Origin: Tenrec ecaudatus
Lineage: Eukaryota; Chordata; Mammalia; Afrosoricida; Tenrecidae
Reading direction: 5' to 3'
Length of the DNA stretch: 64,000 nucleotides
Assembly (NCBI RefSeq): GCF_050624435.1
Contig: NC_134542.1
Span: 114,745,677-114,809,676 of the forward strand
Position 1 is the stretch's first letter, and each line of letters begins with the position of its first letter. Shown in pieces: positions 10,841 to 22,808 of this stretch. A model generated the notes under the pieces. The model worked only from the letters and a program-made list of their open reading frames with translations, was not told where the DNA came from and did no database searches. The translations under genes were made by a program, and so were the position numbers.

Positions 10841-11930
10841 TTTTTAAAATCATTTATTGGGGGCTCATACAACTCTTATCACAATCCATACATACATCAA
10901 TTGTATAAAGTGCATTTGTATATTTGTTACCCTCATCATCCTCAAAACATTTGCTCTCCACAGAAGTCCCTGGCATCAGCTCCTCATTTTCCCCCTCCCT
11001 CCTCACTCCCCCTCCCGCATGAACCCTTGATAATTTATAAATTATTATTTTGTCATATCTTACACTGTCCAAGGTCTCCCCTCACCCACTTCTCCATTGT
11101 CCAGTTCCCCCTTTCCTAACCCCCCTCCCTCAACCCTCCCAGTATTGCCACTCGCACTACTGGTCCTGAAGGGATCATCCATCCTGAATTCCCTATGTTT
11201 CCAGTTCCTATCTGTACCAGTGTATATCCTCTGTCTAGCCAGATTTGTAAGGTAGAATTGGGATCATAATAGTGTGTGGGGAGGAAGCCATTTAAGAACT
11301 AGAAGAAATTTGTATGTTTCATTGTTGCTACACTACACTCTGACTGGCTCATCTCCTCCCCGTGACCCTTCCATAAGGGGATGTCCAGTTGCCTAAAGAT
11401 GGGCTTTGGGTCCCTACCCCACACACCCCTCATTCGTGATGATATGATTTTTTGTTCTTTGATCCCTTTGACACCTCATGATCACACAGGCTGGTATGCT
11501 TCTTCCATGTGAGCTTTCTTGCTTCTGAGCTAGATGGCCGGTTGTTTACCTTCAAGCCTTTAAGACCCCAGATGCTATATCTTTTTATAGCCAGGCACCA
11601 TCAGCTTTCTTTACCACATTTGCTGATGCACCCCTTTGTCTTTAGTGATCATATCTGGGAGGTGAGCACACAATAATATGATTTTTTATTTTGATGCCTG
11701 ATACCTGATCCCTTCGGCACCTCATAATCACACAGGCTGGTATGCTTCCTCCATCTGGGCTTTGTTGCTTCTGAGCTATATGGCCACTTGTTTATCTTCA
11801 AGCCTTTAAGACCCTAGATGCTATATCTTTTGATAGCTGGTCTCCATCAGCTTTCTTCACCACATTTGCGTATGCACCTGCTTTGTCTTCAGCAATCGTG
11901 TAGGGAAGGTGAACATCGTGGAATGCCAGT
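10841..11930 (-). mobile_element. Long copy of the L1-3'-like afrotherian family
   Basis: The plus strand reads as the complement of a retroelement 3' end, beginning AAAATCATTTATTGGGGGCT and continuing with ACAATCCATACATACATC. The distal part holds two imperfect repeats of about 235 bp, each with CACACAGGCTGGTATGCTTC, AAGCCTTTAAGACCC and ATCAGCTTTCTT blocks (near 11485 and 11735). Homologous blocks occur in other afrotherian L1-associated 3' ends as I recall them, so I read this as an L1 3' UTR segment. No ORF is preserved. Confidence 0.7.
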
Positions 11931-13354
11931 TTAATAGAACAAAGTGTTCTTGCATTGAGAGAGTACTTGAGTAGAGGCCAATGGAAGACCCAATTGTATC
12001 ACTCACGTGTGCCTCAAATTTTTAGGACACATATCAAACTTCACAGATACTTCACCAAGGGAAAATCAGTGCAAACCCAAGGATTCTACAGCCCACCACT
12101 CAGCTCTTTTCTAATTGAAAAGCTTTGTTTTACCCAGAGGTGGGGAGGGGGTGGGATTTTCTGTGTTGCCTCCTCAGGTGATAGAGATCATGACTACTGC
12201 CTTCTTTAGACTATGGTGCTACTTACAGCCTGTCATTCTCAGTATTGAAGCTGGACAAAAGTGCTGGCATGAAGACCATCTCCTCTTTTAATTCTATTGG
12301 CAGGAAATTGATATTCACAAATATGTAAATGGGAATACGCCCTAACAAGCATGTTGGAAAACATCAAACCCGTAGCCATCGTGTAAATTCAGATGTAAAG
12401 AAACTCTAGACATGTCCCAGGAGAAAGACGCTCCATAGGATTTTCCATTGCGGATTTTTAAGAAGTGGACAGATGGCCAGGACTTTCTTCACAGGCATCT
12501 TTGAGTAGACAGACAAAATGAGACAGAGCTCATCGCAGGTACTTGAACTTAACCTGAGCTACCAGGAAATTCTTCACCAACAGAGCACACCCTCTTACTA
12601 GGATTACAGATTTGCTTGAGCTCGAAGGGACCCTCATGACTTTGCTTCACCTTTTCTTCCCAAATTCCCTCAGTACTTCCAGGCAACACAGCTCAGCTCC
12701 CAAGATTGGATTCCAGGGCTTCAGCTGTGATAATCCACTTTGAATACATTTCTGCAGGGCAATCTTGGCAAATCTCCACAGACACAATTCTCTTCTTTGT
12801 TCTCTGTCTCCAAGCTAAACACTCCCATGTCAGGCCAAGACCCGAGTGGGAGTGCCCAGAGCAGGTGCCCACCACGCCCCCTTCTCACCACAGGACCCCT
12901 CTTAAATCTCTCCCTGACACTCAAGTCTTCTCTGCTACCAAATGAAAGCACACGAGAAGACAAAGGAGATCGCCGATGCATGAAAACCAAGAAAACATTT
13001 TTTCTCCAGAAATACATTTGGTCACAGCGAAGAAAATGGCTGAATGAACTCAAACAGCAGCATTGATTTTTTTGACCCGCTCCAAATATTTGCTGTATTT
13101 GGTGTGACTGCAGGGTAGAGCTCACGCTTGCCACTGCTTTTATGAGTCCATTTAAAAAACTAGCGGGTTTTATTACATTTGGCCGTTTGGCTATTTATGT
13201 CTATTTAAAAATAAGTGTACGGTGGCCTCCAGCAGGCTGGAGTAGAATCATGCGTTCGTGACTGCTCCCTGGGTGACTTCTCAGAAGCATACCACCAAAT
13301 CTTCCTTCCAAAGAGCCTCCCAATGGACCAGAACCGCTAGCACCACCATTTATC
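11931..13354. other. No gene or recognised repeat
   Basis: The first tens of bases may still belong to the neighbouring retroelement. Overlapping open frames on both strands at 12690-13134 show no domain, signal peptide or family I recognise. Confidence 0.45.
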
Positions 13355-13730
13355 AGCTTTCTCAAAAACTCTAGAGCAATGTGGTTCTCAACCTTCCTGA
13401 TGCCGCGACCCTTTAATACAGTTCCTCATGATGTAGTGACCCCCCCCAACGATAAAAATTATTTTTGTTGCTACTTCATAACTGTAATTTTTCAACTGTT
13501 ATCAATCGGGAGACCCCTGTGAAAGGGTCGTTCGACTCCCAAAGGGGTCGCGACCCACAGGTTGAGAACCACTGCTCTAGAGTTGATGCCTATTCATAGC
13601 GACTCTTTAGGACAGGGTAAAACGTCCCCTGTGAATTTTTGAGATGGTAACTTTATGGGAGTAGAAAGCCCCATTTTTCCCCAGAGCAGCGGTTGGTGGT
13701 TTCAAACTGCTGTAAGTATTCTGCAGCTAT
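13355..13730 (-). mobile_element. AfroSINE, antisense, split by a SPIN MITE
   Basis: After the MITE the sequence continues TTGATGCCTATTCATAGCGA, then GACAGGGTAAAACGTCCCC, GGAGTAGAAAGCCCC and GGTTGGTGGTTTCAAACTGC, the complement of the AfroSINE body. The SINE's far end is truncated near 13730. Confidence 0.85.
13377..13574. mobile_element. SPIN-type hAT MITE, copy 1
   Basis: This 198-bp non-autonomous DNA element ends in GGTTGAGAACCACTG and starts with CAATGTGGTTCTCAACC, a form of the usual CAGTGGTTCTCAACC terminal repeat with two extra bases. It is flanked by the perfect 8-bp duplication CTCTAGAG at 13369-13376 and 13575-13582, as expected for hAT transposases. Internal blocks GACCCTTTAATACAG, TTGCTACTTCATAACTG and AAAGGGGTCGCGACCCACAG fit SPIN. 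It encodes nothing. Confidence 0.93.
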
Positions 13731-14522
13731 TTGTAGATGCTTCATTGTAATGCCCGTGTCTCATCAGAAGCCTGGGCATTAATTCTTTGGCGGTTGGATC
13801 CAGTGTCAGAAGCAAGCCCAATGAGTGGCTACGAATCACGTTTTTATTGATGCAGAGAAATAAAAATACACTCCTGCGGGTGAAGGGTGAGATGCAATGC
13901 CAGGCAGTGCATTTTCACAAGGCAAGTGGAAGCCTTGATTTACTCCCCATCCACTAAAACTTTATAGCCTCCTCATCAAGGGGGACAGCTTGCTTTCTGT
14001 CTGTTAGATGTAAATACGGATGGTTAATGTGCTGAAGCAATGGTGCACCTCACTGGGGCTGTTTATTAGCAACGGGAATTATTTAGTATCTCTGCTGGGT
14101 CCCTGGGAGCTCAGTGAAGACCCTGGAAACAGGGCTGAGCCCGGTGCTTGTCTTGGATCGTGATGCTACAGCAGAGCTACAAGGGCATTCCTCCTTTCTG
14201 GAATCCCCCTGCACACTAAAAGTAGAATATTCTCCTGAGTTTCAATGTCACAGAGCTAAGTATTCACCTCAGCTTCTTAACATCCAATAGTGCAGAGATG
14301 GGACATGAGAGCAGTCATGAAAGAACAAGGTGGTGGCTTTCTCTCTTACCCCACGGTGGCCACAAATGAGTCATAATTTTCTCTTCAAAGCCCAGATCAA
14401 GGAGAGGTGAGATTTAGAGGAAGGGCCATCTCTGAGCAACTCAAGTTTGGGGCAGCCACACTTGATAGCAGTGCTGTACAATAACAATATAATATGTGCC
14501 CCCACAGCAATTTTTAAGTTTC
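13731..14522. other. No gene or recognised repeat
   Basis: Unique-looking sequence. I see no supported feature. Confidence 0.45.
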
Positions 14523-14815
14523 CAGTTGTTGCTGCTGTTAGCTGCTGTCGAGTTGGCCTAACTCCAGATGATCCCATGCATACTGGAATGAAAGGCTGCT
14601 TGATCCTGTGACATTAGAATTGGGTCCAGAGGAGACCCATATGTTTCATAGGAATTTCATGGACTGCTTTTGGAAACTGGACCACCAGGCATCCTAGTCT
14701 GCCTTAGTCTGAAAGCGCCACTAAAAATTTCTCCACCTCATAGCAACATCCACCCTTCCCCATCAGGTACATTGGCCAGCATCAGACTTGGACTGCCCCT
14801 TCAATCACATTTCTA
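14523..14815 (-). mobile_element. RTE-related composite SINE, antisense
   Basis: It starts with TTGTTGCTGCTGTTAGCTGC and TGTCGAGTTGGCCTAACTCC, the complement of the RTE LINE 3' terminus. It ends with CTAGTCTGCCTTAGTCTGAAAG and CATCAGGTACATTGGCC, which match the body of the tRNA-Gly-headed SINE found near 43.2 kb. The middle is degraded. Confidence 0.6.
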
Positions 14816-16009
14816 GCAGCTGGATAAAAAGAGTAACAAGAAAGTTCAATTTTAACAATTTAGTTCCTTTTATCCAGGGTACTCATATTGTAATTTAGAA
14901 ATGTGGTCAATAAAAAATGATTCATGATGTGCTTCACACTATTTACTTTTGTATTATCTGTTTAAAACCACCACACATCTCAGTTCAGGATATCCAATAA
15001 CAGCTACATGTGTGGCATGTTTACCAGGCCGGAAGGTGAATTTCCACAGTAGATTCTGCTGTGCATGGTCTTCCAGAAATGGAGAGCATGATATCGCGAG
15101 CCAGGAGAGGGCCTGAGATTCTGCATTTTTGCTAGTCAGAGAAGTCGGTGCTAATGTTGATGATCCACGGACTACATTTTGAGCAACTAAAACTAGGCTA
15201 TAATTCAGCGGCATGTGGTGCCTGCTCTTAAGAGCCAATCCTTCTAAATCCTTATTGAGTGACTTCACTTTAAATCAGTCGGCGGGGGGCGGGGGGCAGG
15301 TTATTCACATCGCAGAAATTGGCAAGAAATACAAGCTAGGACATTACTGTTCCTGGAGAGCCATTTGTTAAGCATTTACCAGCACACTGTTGATCATGGT
15401 TCATTGGAAAACCCCATCATGCGTCATTCTTGTCTGTATTATGTAATCATCAGCGTTTTCTTTTTTCCTTCCCTTCTCATTTTCCTTCCTCCTCCTTTTT
15501 TCTTCTTGTTTGCTTAGCTGCAATGATTACTTTCAATACTTAACCATTATTGCTCCTGCAATTTTCCAAAAATAATACACTGATTTTTTAAGAAAGAAAA
15601 ACATGAGAATGAGAGATAGGGGGCCTGTTTCTGGATTATACTGTTCCACAAATGAACTTTTAATCTGAAAGGGCTTTTAGTTCTATCGCTCAATTTTCCC
15701 CCTATAATGGATATAATCATGTTTGCCCTTCCTACTTCAGACACATGCTTAAAGAACACAGTGAAACCACATGACTTTTAATGTCACTTTATACAGACCC
15801 AAGAAAATAACAAGCTTGATTAGTTACCTTGATCATCAATAACTCCTCTACTCTGATGTGGTCATTTTCTCACTCACATCAGAACTACCATCAAGGGCAG
15901 AGAGAAGGACTTTGTACTTCAGAGAACACAGCTCTCCTGCTGGGAATTTTCTGAATTCAGATCCCTGATCAAGTCCTTCACAGTCCCTGCTGGTTAAAAA
16001 CAACCGAAC
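14816..16009. other. No gene; GC-rich tract and pyrimidine tract
   Basis: Mostly unassigned. It contains a short G-rich tract near 15282-15300 (GGCGGGGGGCGGGGGGCAGG) and a TTCC/TCC-rich pyrimidine tract near 15460-15505. No coding support. Confidence 0.45.
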
Positions 16010-17892
16010 ACACACACAAACAAAAATAAAGTGGGAAGACTCATACATCCCTATTGCAAAACTTACTACAAAGCTATAGTAATCAAAACGATGTTGTATT
16101 GGCAGAAGGAGAAACATAGATCAATGGAATAGAATTGAGAGTGCAGAAATAGTCCCATACATCTTGAGTCAATTGATTTTCAACAAGGACTTCAAGACCA
16201 TTCAGTGGTACAAGAATAGTCTTTTCAACAAAGTCAACTGGATCTAGACAAGCAACAAAAATAAATTTGCATCCCAACTTCATATGACATATGAACATTA
16301 ATTCAGATGGCTCAAAGACTCAAAGTTAAAATTATGAAACTCAGAAGGAAACCTAGAGGTAAATTTTTGCTTTCTTAAACACGAGTAAATGGAGAACAAC
16401 TAAATAAGTGGGACTTTATCAGAATTTAACATTTTGAACATGGAAGGATAAATACTATCACTAAAGAAAAGTGAAATCCACAGACTAAGAGAACTTATTT
16501 GTGAGTCAAATACCTGGTAAGGGTCAATTATTTAGACTATCTAAAGAATGATTACAATCCCCCCCAAAAGACAAAATAACCCAAAATACTTGGACGAAAT
16601 ATTTTAATAGACATTGCTCCTATAGTAAATAAGCACATGCAAAGATAGTCAACTTGTTTACCATCAGGGAAATACAAATTGAAATCACAGCATGATACCA
16701 CTTTATTTCTAGTAAGATGGCTATAAAAGTCAGAATAGCAACAACAAGGGTTTCCACAGAAATTGGAAGAAATCAAAACCCTCACACACTGCTGGTGGAA
16801 TTTTGAAATTATAAAGATGCAGTGGAAAAGATTCTGGCAGTTTATCAAAAGGTTAAATATATAGATTTACCAAATAGCCCGGTAATTCTACTCCTGAGAA
16901 TATAGCCACAGGTATTGCAAGCATTTGTGCACACTTATGTACTCATTTCATAATCAACCAACAGAAACAACGGTGTCCATCAACTGATGAGTAGACAAAT
17001 ATATTATAACTATATCATGAAATAGTATTCAGCAATGAAAAAATGAAGTACTGATATCAGCTACAACATGGATGAATCTTGAAAACAGTATGCTAACTGG
17101 AAGAGGCTCAACAAAAACGTGTGTCCTGTCAACTGTCAACTTGTGAAGGGGTGGAGTCTAGTCTGTCAATCAGGTCATAGCTTGATGACCTCATTTGGAG
17201 GCCCCACGGAAATCATGCTCACTGGAGGGTAGACATGCTCTCTGCTTCGAGACTCTGGGCTTTGTCTTCCTGCTGACAAGACACATGGAGCTGCTCTGGA
17301 GGCCCTGGAACTGGAGGAGCCACTTGGAGACCCATGACAGTGCTGAGATGCTTACATCACTACTGGATCCACAAGACTATCCACCCAGTTGTCTGTGATC
17401 TCCCTGCATTCAGCATCACTGCATGGCTGCGTGAGTCTGAAGAGGATTTTGTAGATTGGCACCGGATACATGGGATAATATTGGACTTATGGAATTGATC
17501 TGCACTGGGCTTGGATGATTTCTTAATGTACAATTACTCTTTGTGTAAAACTCTCTCTTACACACATATGAGTGTCTCTGGATTTGTTTCTCTAGTCTAC
17601 CGGGATTAACACAATGATCAACTAATTATATGATTTTATTGATTTGACATGGCTATAATAGGTAAATCCATAGAAACAGAAATAAATGATTGCGAGGAAC
17701 AGGGGAAGAAATAGCGAGGGAGTATCTAAAAACAGATGCAGGTCTCCTTTCTGAGAGGATGTACATGCTCTAGAATTAGATAGTGGTGATGGTCAGGCAG
17801 TATTTTGAATATACTAAGAACCACTGTATTGTACACTATAGTTTAGAAGGTGAATTTTATGTTACGTGAGTTTCATCTCAATTCAAAAGAAA
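16010..17892 (+). mobile_element. Old L1 (L1M-like) 3' part, split by a solo LTR
   Basis: 16010 to about 17118 carries the C-terminal ORF2 and 3' region of an ancient L1 in sense orientation. Blocks include CTACAAAGCTATAGTAATCA, GTCAATTGATTTTCAACAAGG, CACTGCTGGTGGAATTTTGA and CAATGAAAAAATGAAGTACTG. From 17614 it resumes with ATCCATAGAAACAGAAATA, TTAGATAGTGGTGATGGTC and CTGTATTGTACACTATAG, and it ends in a GAAA-rich tail near 17890. Many stops show that it is dead. Confidence 0.85.
17120..17613 (+). mobile_element. Solo LTR (subfamily B of the recurring LTR)
   Basis: About 494 bp interrupt the old L1. It begins TGTGTCCTGTCAACTGTCAAC, contains CTGTCAATCAGGTCATAGC and TTGATGACCTCATTTGGAGG, and ends TTTGTTTCTCTAGTCTACC then TTAACACA. 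Homologous copies lie at 31.8, 48.2, 55.9 and 56.9 kb. TG...CA ends and the lack of internal genes suggest a solo LTR of an endogenous retrovirus-like element. No clear target duplication is visible here. Confidence 0.7.
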
Positions 17893-19689
17893 GAAAGAAA
17901 GCTTAACCACAATAATTTAGCTGGTCACAAACTTTAATCTTCTCCACAAATAATACCAATGGACTGGATAGTATTCTGTCTGGTGAAGAAAAAAATGCCA
18001 AGTGTCTCCCTGTCCCCACAGATCTAACAGGCTAGTCTGCCCATCTAGCCAAGCCCTGTCATTAACCCAGCCTCCTACAGAGACAGTTCATCTCTCCTTG
18101 TCCAGATTCATTTAAGAAAAATATAGTAGAGATTGTGCTTGAGCCTTGCACTCAGCTTTAGAAAATATTTGAACTCATTTTATGTATATAAACTGTGTGT
18201 ATGTGTTACATATTTGTGTACTCTGATGGTACTATGGGTTCTACACTGGGTTCCAACTCTAGTTTCCTTGTGTCACCGTATCCTAGATGAGACCACTGAT
18301 CACAAGTGAAGGATTTTGGGAATTCAGGTTTCCAGTCTCTCATCAATCACTCCCTCTCCTCTCAGAGGAACATGCCTCTGCTCCTGCCCTCACATCTGAG
18401 CTTGCAACCACCAACAGCAGTCAGATTTCTGAGGGATTGACCTTGGCCAACCCAGGTAGCAAGCTGGTAGGCAGTCCTTCAAGTATTTCTCAGGCTGTGC
18501 AGTCAGCCATCCTGGCAGCAGAGTATGCCTTTGGATAAAAGCCTGCTCAAACACATGGCATTCCTCTCAGGCTGCTCCATCAGCCTGCCTCTCTCGACAG
18601 CAAAGCGCTGTTGGCAGCTGTGGGTGCAGAGCGCCAGCAAGTTCCTTTCACAGGAACCACAGAGCAACGCATTTCCAACTGAAGGGATAAGCTGCCCATC
18701 ATTCCAGTCCACTTAATGCTTGCTGGCTTTCACGTTTCTGATTCTTCAAACCCCTTACCAACCCAAATTTGAATTTATCGAGGCAGCATATGCAAAGCTG
18801 ATATAATCTCATCTTTAAGCTGGTAGAACACTGCAGAATCTCCTTCTAATGTATTCCCAAGTCAAAATTGTCTTCTTGAAAACTGCCCAGATAGCAGAAC
18901 AAGTCACCTGTCTCGAAACATTTGGGCAGATAATTAGTTCTGAAAAAAATTCAAATAAACATTTGCCATGCTAGTGTCCCTCTAAGAAATAAACTAAAGA
19001 AACAGACAAGTCGGCTGAAATTCTGAAGCAGAAAAGGGGGGTTTTTGCTAATGCTAGTTGTGGAGGCAGTGGTTTAAAGACATTCTAGAAAAGGAGTCAG
19101 AAGGCACAAGTCTTGCCCCAGTTGACTGACCAAAACCAAAGCCAAACCAACTGCCTCAAAGTCTCTTGGCCTCTTGTGTGTCGGAATAGAGCTGCTTTTC
19201 ATCGGGCTTTCTACCGCTGATCTTTCCGATGGAGATGCCCGGGCCTTTCTTTTTCCTAAAACACTCGCAGTTTCTCCACGTGTAAATAGACAGAGTTGGA
19301 TTTTAAAAATTGACAATGTCCCTTGTGGGACATCTTACCTGAGTAAAACACCAGATCAAAATGTATCATGCTTTGTAATTGAACAATAGATTCAAATGAG
19401 GTGTCGAGCTTCCGCATTGCTGAAAGTTATTAAACCATAATTGCCATCCTTCCCTCAGAGCTTCCTTAGGCTCTGTAGGAATAAGTTCCTAAGGAGGGGA
19501 TAGAAAACATTGGAGGCATTACACAGTACTTACTGCAATAATAGAGGTTCTGTGTCCACTTGCCTGGACTAGCAGTAGCAGTGGTTTGACAGTTAAAAAC
19601 CTTGTCATTCCCCATAATGCTAACGCTTCAATGGCATGACCAGCTTCCAATAAAAGTTGATGTTGTGGAAAAGCTTGCTTTCTTTTTCC
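17893..19689. other. No gene or recognised repeat
   Basis: About 1.8 kb of unique-looking sequence. Open frames at 18287-18538 and 18503-18716 overlap on opposite strands and match no family I know. Confidence 0.45.
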
Positions 19690-19985
19690 TGAGTCTGGAT
19701 GCTGCATTCTTTGACCTTCGGCTCTTTGAATTTGAGCCAGCAGTCTGTCATATTATCTGCTGATCCTGGGAGTCATCAGCAGCCTGCCATCTTACCTGTT
19801 GACCTTGGATTCATTTGCCTCTATAGCTGGAAAGCTACCATCTGATCCATCGATCTTGGGTTCATCAGACTGTGCAGTGAAGAGCAGCCCCCAGTCTAAT
19901 ACTTGACCCACAATTTGGAGCTTGCCTGCGTCTACAACTATGTGAGCCATTTCCTTGATATAAACTTATCTCTCTATATATGTAA

Positions 19986-20157
19986 GGAGCTATAGTGGTG
20001 CTATTGAACTGCTAACTACATGGCTGCTTGTTTAAACCCTCTAGCCACTCCACAGGAGAAAGAGGAGGCTGGCTGCTTCCATAAAGATGAGCAGCCTTAG
20101 AAACCCTATATACTGGTGCTCTGAGCCAGAGTTGACTGGATAGCAGTGGGGTATGTT
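19986..20157 (+). mobile_element. AfroSINE copy
   Basis: GGAGCTATAGTGGTGCTATT starts the copy. GAACTGCTAACTACATGGC, CTCCACAGGAGAAAGAGG and the end AGAGTTGACTGGATAGCAG follow in SINE order. It sits inside the LTR-like element. Confidence 0.85.
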
Positions 20158-20179
20158 TATATATATATATATATATATA
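20158..20179. repeat. (AT)n microsatellite
   Basis: About 11 AT units directly follow the AfroSINE tail. They may partly be the TATA-rich section of the host LTR-like element. Confidence 0.8.
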
Positions 20180-20215
20180 AATTACATTAGTTTTGTGTCT
20201 TTAGAGAACTCATTA

Positions 20216-21519
20216 ACTCATTCTAAATCAAGAACTGAGTGTGTTTCTCCTATGAATTCCCAAGAATATATTTAGGGAGCACCGGTATGCTCTGGGGTCT
20301 GGGAACAAGACGGAAGCCACCCTGTGCTCATGGAGGTTACAAGCTAAAAGCGCAAACAGAGACAGAATGATCAATTAGAAGTGAGATTTATGCTCCTACA
20401 AACTGCTGTATTGTGTAAAGACTTAAAGCAAAAGATCCCTATATAAACAGAATGAGGGGCTGCAAGACAACAAGAGAGGGGGGAATATGAAGAAGGAAGG
20501 AAGCAAGCATCAGGGGGTCAGAGCACAACTGCCCTCGTGATTTGTAGTTCAAGAAATTAGGAAAGAAGAGACCACAAGCAGTAAATAGCTGGACTAGAAG
20601 CTGCAGACTGGCAACCAATGGGCCAAAATTTGAGGGAGGATCTGTTTTGTTTAACCTGAAGAGTGTCTTCAAAAAATTAAATTATTTGCTAGCATTCAAA
20701 AATTGGTAGATTTTTGCAAAAACATATAGCTGTCTGGAATCCCATGAAAATTAGAGTATTGGGTAATACTGGATGTCCATTTTCACTTGACCGTCATCAT
20801 GAAGGGCTGAGGAACACCTGCCAGGGATAAATGGGTACGACTTCCTACAAGGTCCAGGTCCAGGTGTCAACGTCACTCCCTTATAGCTGTGAGTGACGCT
20901 CACCAGGAATAAAGGGATGAAGCAATCCCATGAACTCTGTGTTTGTAAATAAACAGGCAAGAACTTGTGTCAGTGGTTTTGAGGTTCTTGTATGATAACC
21001 ATGAACCCAGGGCAGCACCCAACTAAGTCATAACTTCAGGCAGGCAAAAATGAAAGATATTGGAAACAAACTGGCTACTAGAAGATGAATAGCAGCAGTT
21101 TGAATCTGGTGTTTTCTGAAGTTTATGTTTATGCCAAAGGTGTGTCTGCCCTTTGGTGAATACTAGCCCATGATGGATATACTTTTAGGGACTTGGGATA
21201 TCACATCAACCAATAACACCAGTACCCGAAGATTCACTTGAAGCAAACTTGCAAGTGTGCACATAACCAGCAGTGTTTTGAAGTATGAGGCAAATGAGTG
21301 AACCCAAGGGAGGCTATAATTAACTTCATTAAAAATATATATTTTTGGAAAAAAATATATATATATATATTTTTGGCTCATGCAGAGATCATTGGCTTCT
21401 AGAGGCCAGCTTTTCACTAAATGCAGAAATGGGTCTCATAAGAGCCTCTGGATAAGGCTGACCCATCTGAATTGTGATGACGGTTATCAATGAACAGTGT
21501 GTCTCAATAAATTTTGTAC
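20216..21519. other. No gene; one small perfect inverted repeat
   Basis: No supported coding sequence. CGTCACTC at 20871-20878 and GAGTGACG at 20891-20898 form a perfect 8-bp inverted repeat with a 12-base loop. An AT-rich run lies at 21335-21370. The rest is unassigned. Confidence 0.5.
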
Positions 21520-22808
21520 TTAAAAAAATTCACTTAAACATCGTTATTTTGTCATATCTTGCCCTATCCGGAGTCTCCCTTCCCCACTTCTCTGCTGTCC
21601 CTCTCCCAGGGAAGAGGTCACATGTGGATCCTTGTAATCAGTTCCCCCTTTCCAACCCACTCACTCTCCACTCTCCCAGCATTGTCCCTCACACCCTTGG
21701 TCCTGAAGGTATCATCCACCCTGGATTCCCTGTACCTCCAGCCCTCATATGTACCAGTGTACAGCCTCTGTCCTATCCAGCCCTGCAAGGTAGAATTCGG
21801 ATCATGGTAGTTAGGGGGAGGAAGCATCCAGGATCTGAGGGAAAGCTGTGTTCTTCATTAGTACTACCTTGCACCCTAATTAACCCATCTCCTCTCCTAA
21901 ACCCCTCTATGAGGGGATCTCCATTGGCCAACACTTGGGCCTTGGGTCTCCACTCTGCACTTCCCCCTTCATTTAATATGGTATATATATACATATATAC
22001 ATATATACATATACACATATATACACACACTTACATCTTTTTTTTTTTTGCATGATGCCTTATACCTGGTACCTTGGCACCTCGTGATAGCACTGGCCGG
22101 TGTGCTTCTTCCATGTGGGCTTTTTTGCTTCTGAGCTAGATGGCCGCTTGTTCACCTTCAAGCCTTTAAGACCCCAGACACTATCTCTTTTGATAGCTGG
22201 GCACCATCAGCTTTCTTCACCACATTTGCTTATGCACCCATTTGTCTTCAGCGATCCTATCATGGAGGTGTGCAGTCAATGATATGATTTTTTGTTCTTT
22301 GATGCCTGGTAACTGATCCCTTCGGGACCACTCGATCACACAGGCTGGTGTGTTCTTCCATGTGGACTTTGTTGCTTCTGAGCTAGATGGCCACTTGTTT
22401 ATCTTCAAGCCTTTAAGACCCCAGTCACTATCTCTTTTGATAGCCGGGCACCATCAGCTTTCTTCACCACATTTACTTGTTCACCCCAAGGGCACATGAG
22501 GGAGGGGGGAAAGGGGAGGGAGGGGGAAAAAAAGAGGACTTGATGCAAGGGGCTTAAGTGGAGAGCAAATGCCTTGAGAATGATTGGGGCAGGGAATGTA
22601 AGGATGTGCTTTATACAATTGATGTATGTATATGTATGGATTGTGATAAGAGTTGTATGAGTCCCTAATAAAATGTAAAAAAAGAAAAGAGGAGAAAAAA
22701 ATGATTAGGGCAAAGACTGTACAGATGTGCTTTATACAATTGATGTATGTATGAACTGTGATAAGAATTGTATGAGCCCCAATAAATTGTTAAAAAAATT
22801 CATTTAAA
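21520..22808 (+). mobile_element. Twin-primed (5'-inverted) retroinsertion of the L1-3'-like family
   Basis: The element's distal part lies in minus orientation at about 21540-22480 and is joined to a plus-orientation 3' end (22485-22680) with GTGATAAGAGTTGTATGAG, AATAAAATG and an A-rich tail. This layout matches the inversion that L1 reverse transcription makes by twin priming. A second partial 3' end follows at about 22700-22790. The block is flanked by a 19-bp direct repeat, TTAAAAAAATTCACTTAAA at 21520-21538 and the same with one change at 22790-22808, read as the target duplication. The inverted part again holds the AAGCCTTTAAGACCCC duplicate modules. Confidence 0.8.
21981..22030. repeat. 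(TATACA)n microsatellite
   Basis: Alternating TATA and TACA units lie within the inverted part of the retroelement, followed by a run of ten T near 22040. Confidence 0.75.

Larger units (their letters stand above)
19690..20215 (+). mobile_element. Ancient LTR-like family, copy 1, split by an AfroSINE
   Basis: The left part (19690-19985) has GCCAGCAGTCTGTC, ATCTGATCCATCGATCTTGG, ACTATGTGAGCCATTTCCTTG and CTTATCTCTCTATATATG. After the SINE it resumes with TATA repeats and GTGTCTTTAGAGAACTCATTAA. The same order is seen at 24.6-25.2 kb. It resembles the widespread mammalian repeat that ends in TCTCTGGAGAACCCTGACTAATAC. Its exact class is not assigned. Confidence 0.55.

Noticed and set aside
12690..13134. 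Overlapping frames of 60-137 codons as a small gene
   Set aside because: Frames lie on both strands with no recognisable motif, conserved start or exon signal. They are consistent with chance in GC-balanced DNA.
20871..20898. Transcription terminator or operator hairpin
   Set aside because: An 8-bp inverted repeat in mammalian DNA without a nearby gene is expected by chance in 64 kb.
21474..22055. 193-codon plus-strand frame
   Set aside because: It lies in the antisense non-coding retroelement and ends in a TATACA microsatellite. No domain is seen.
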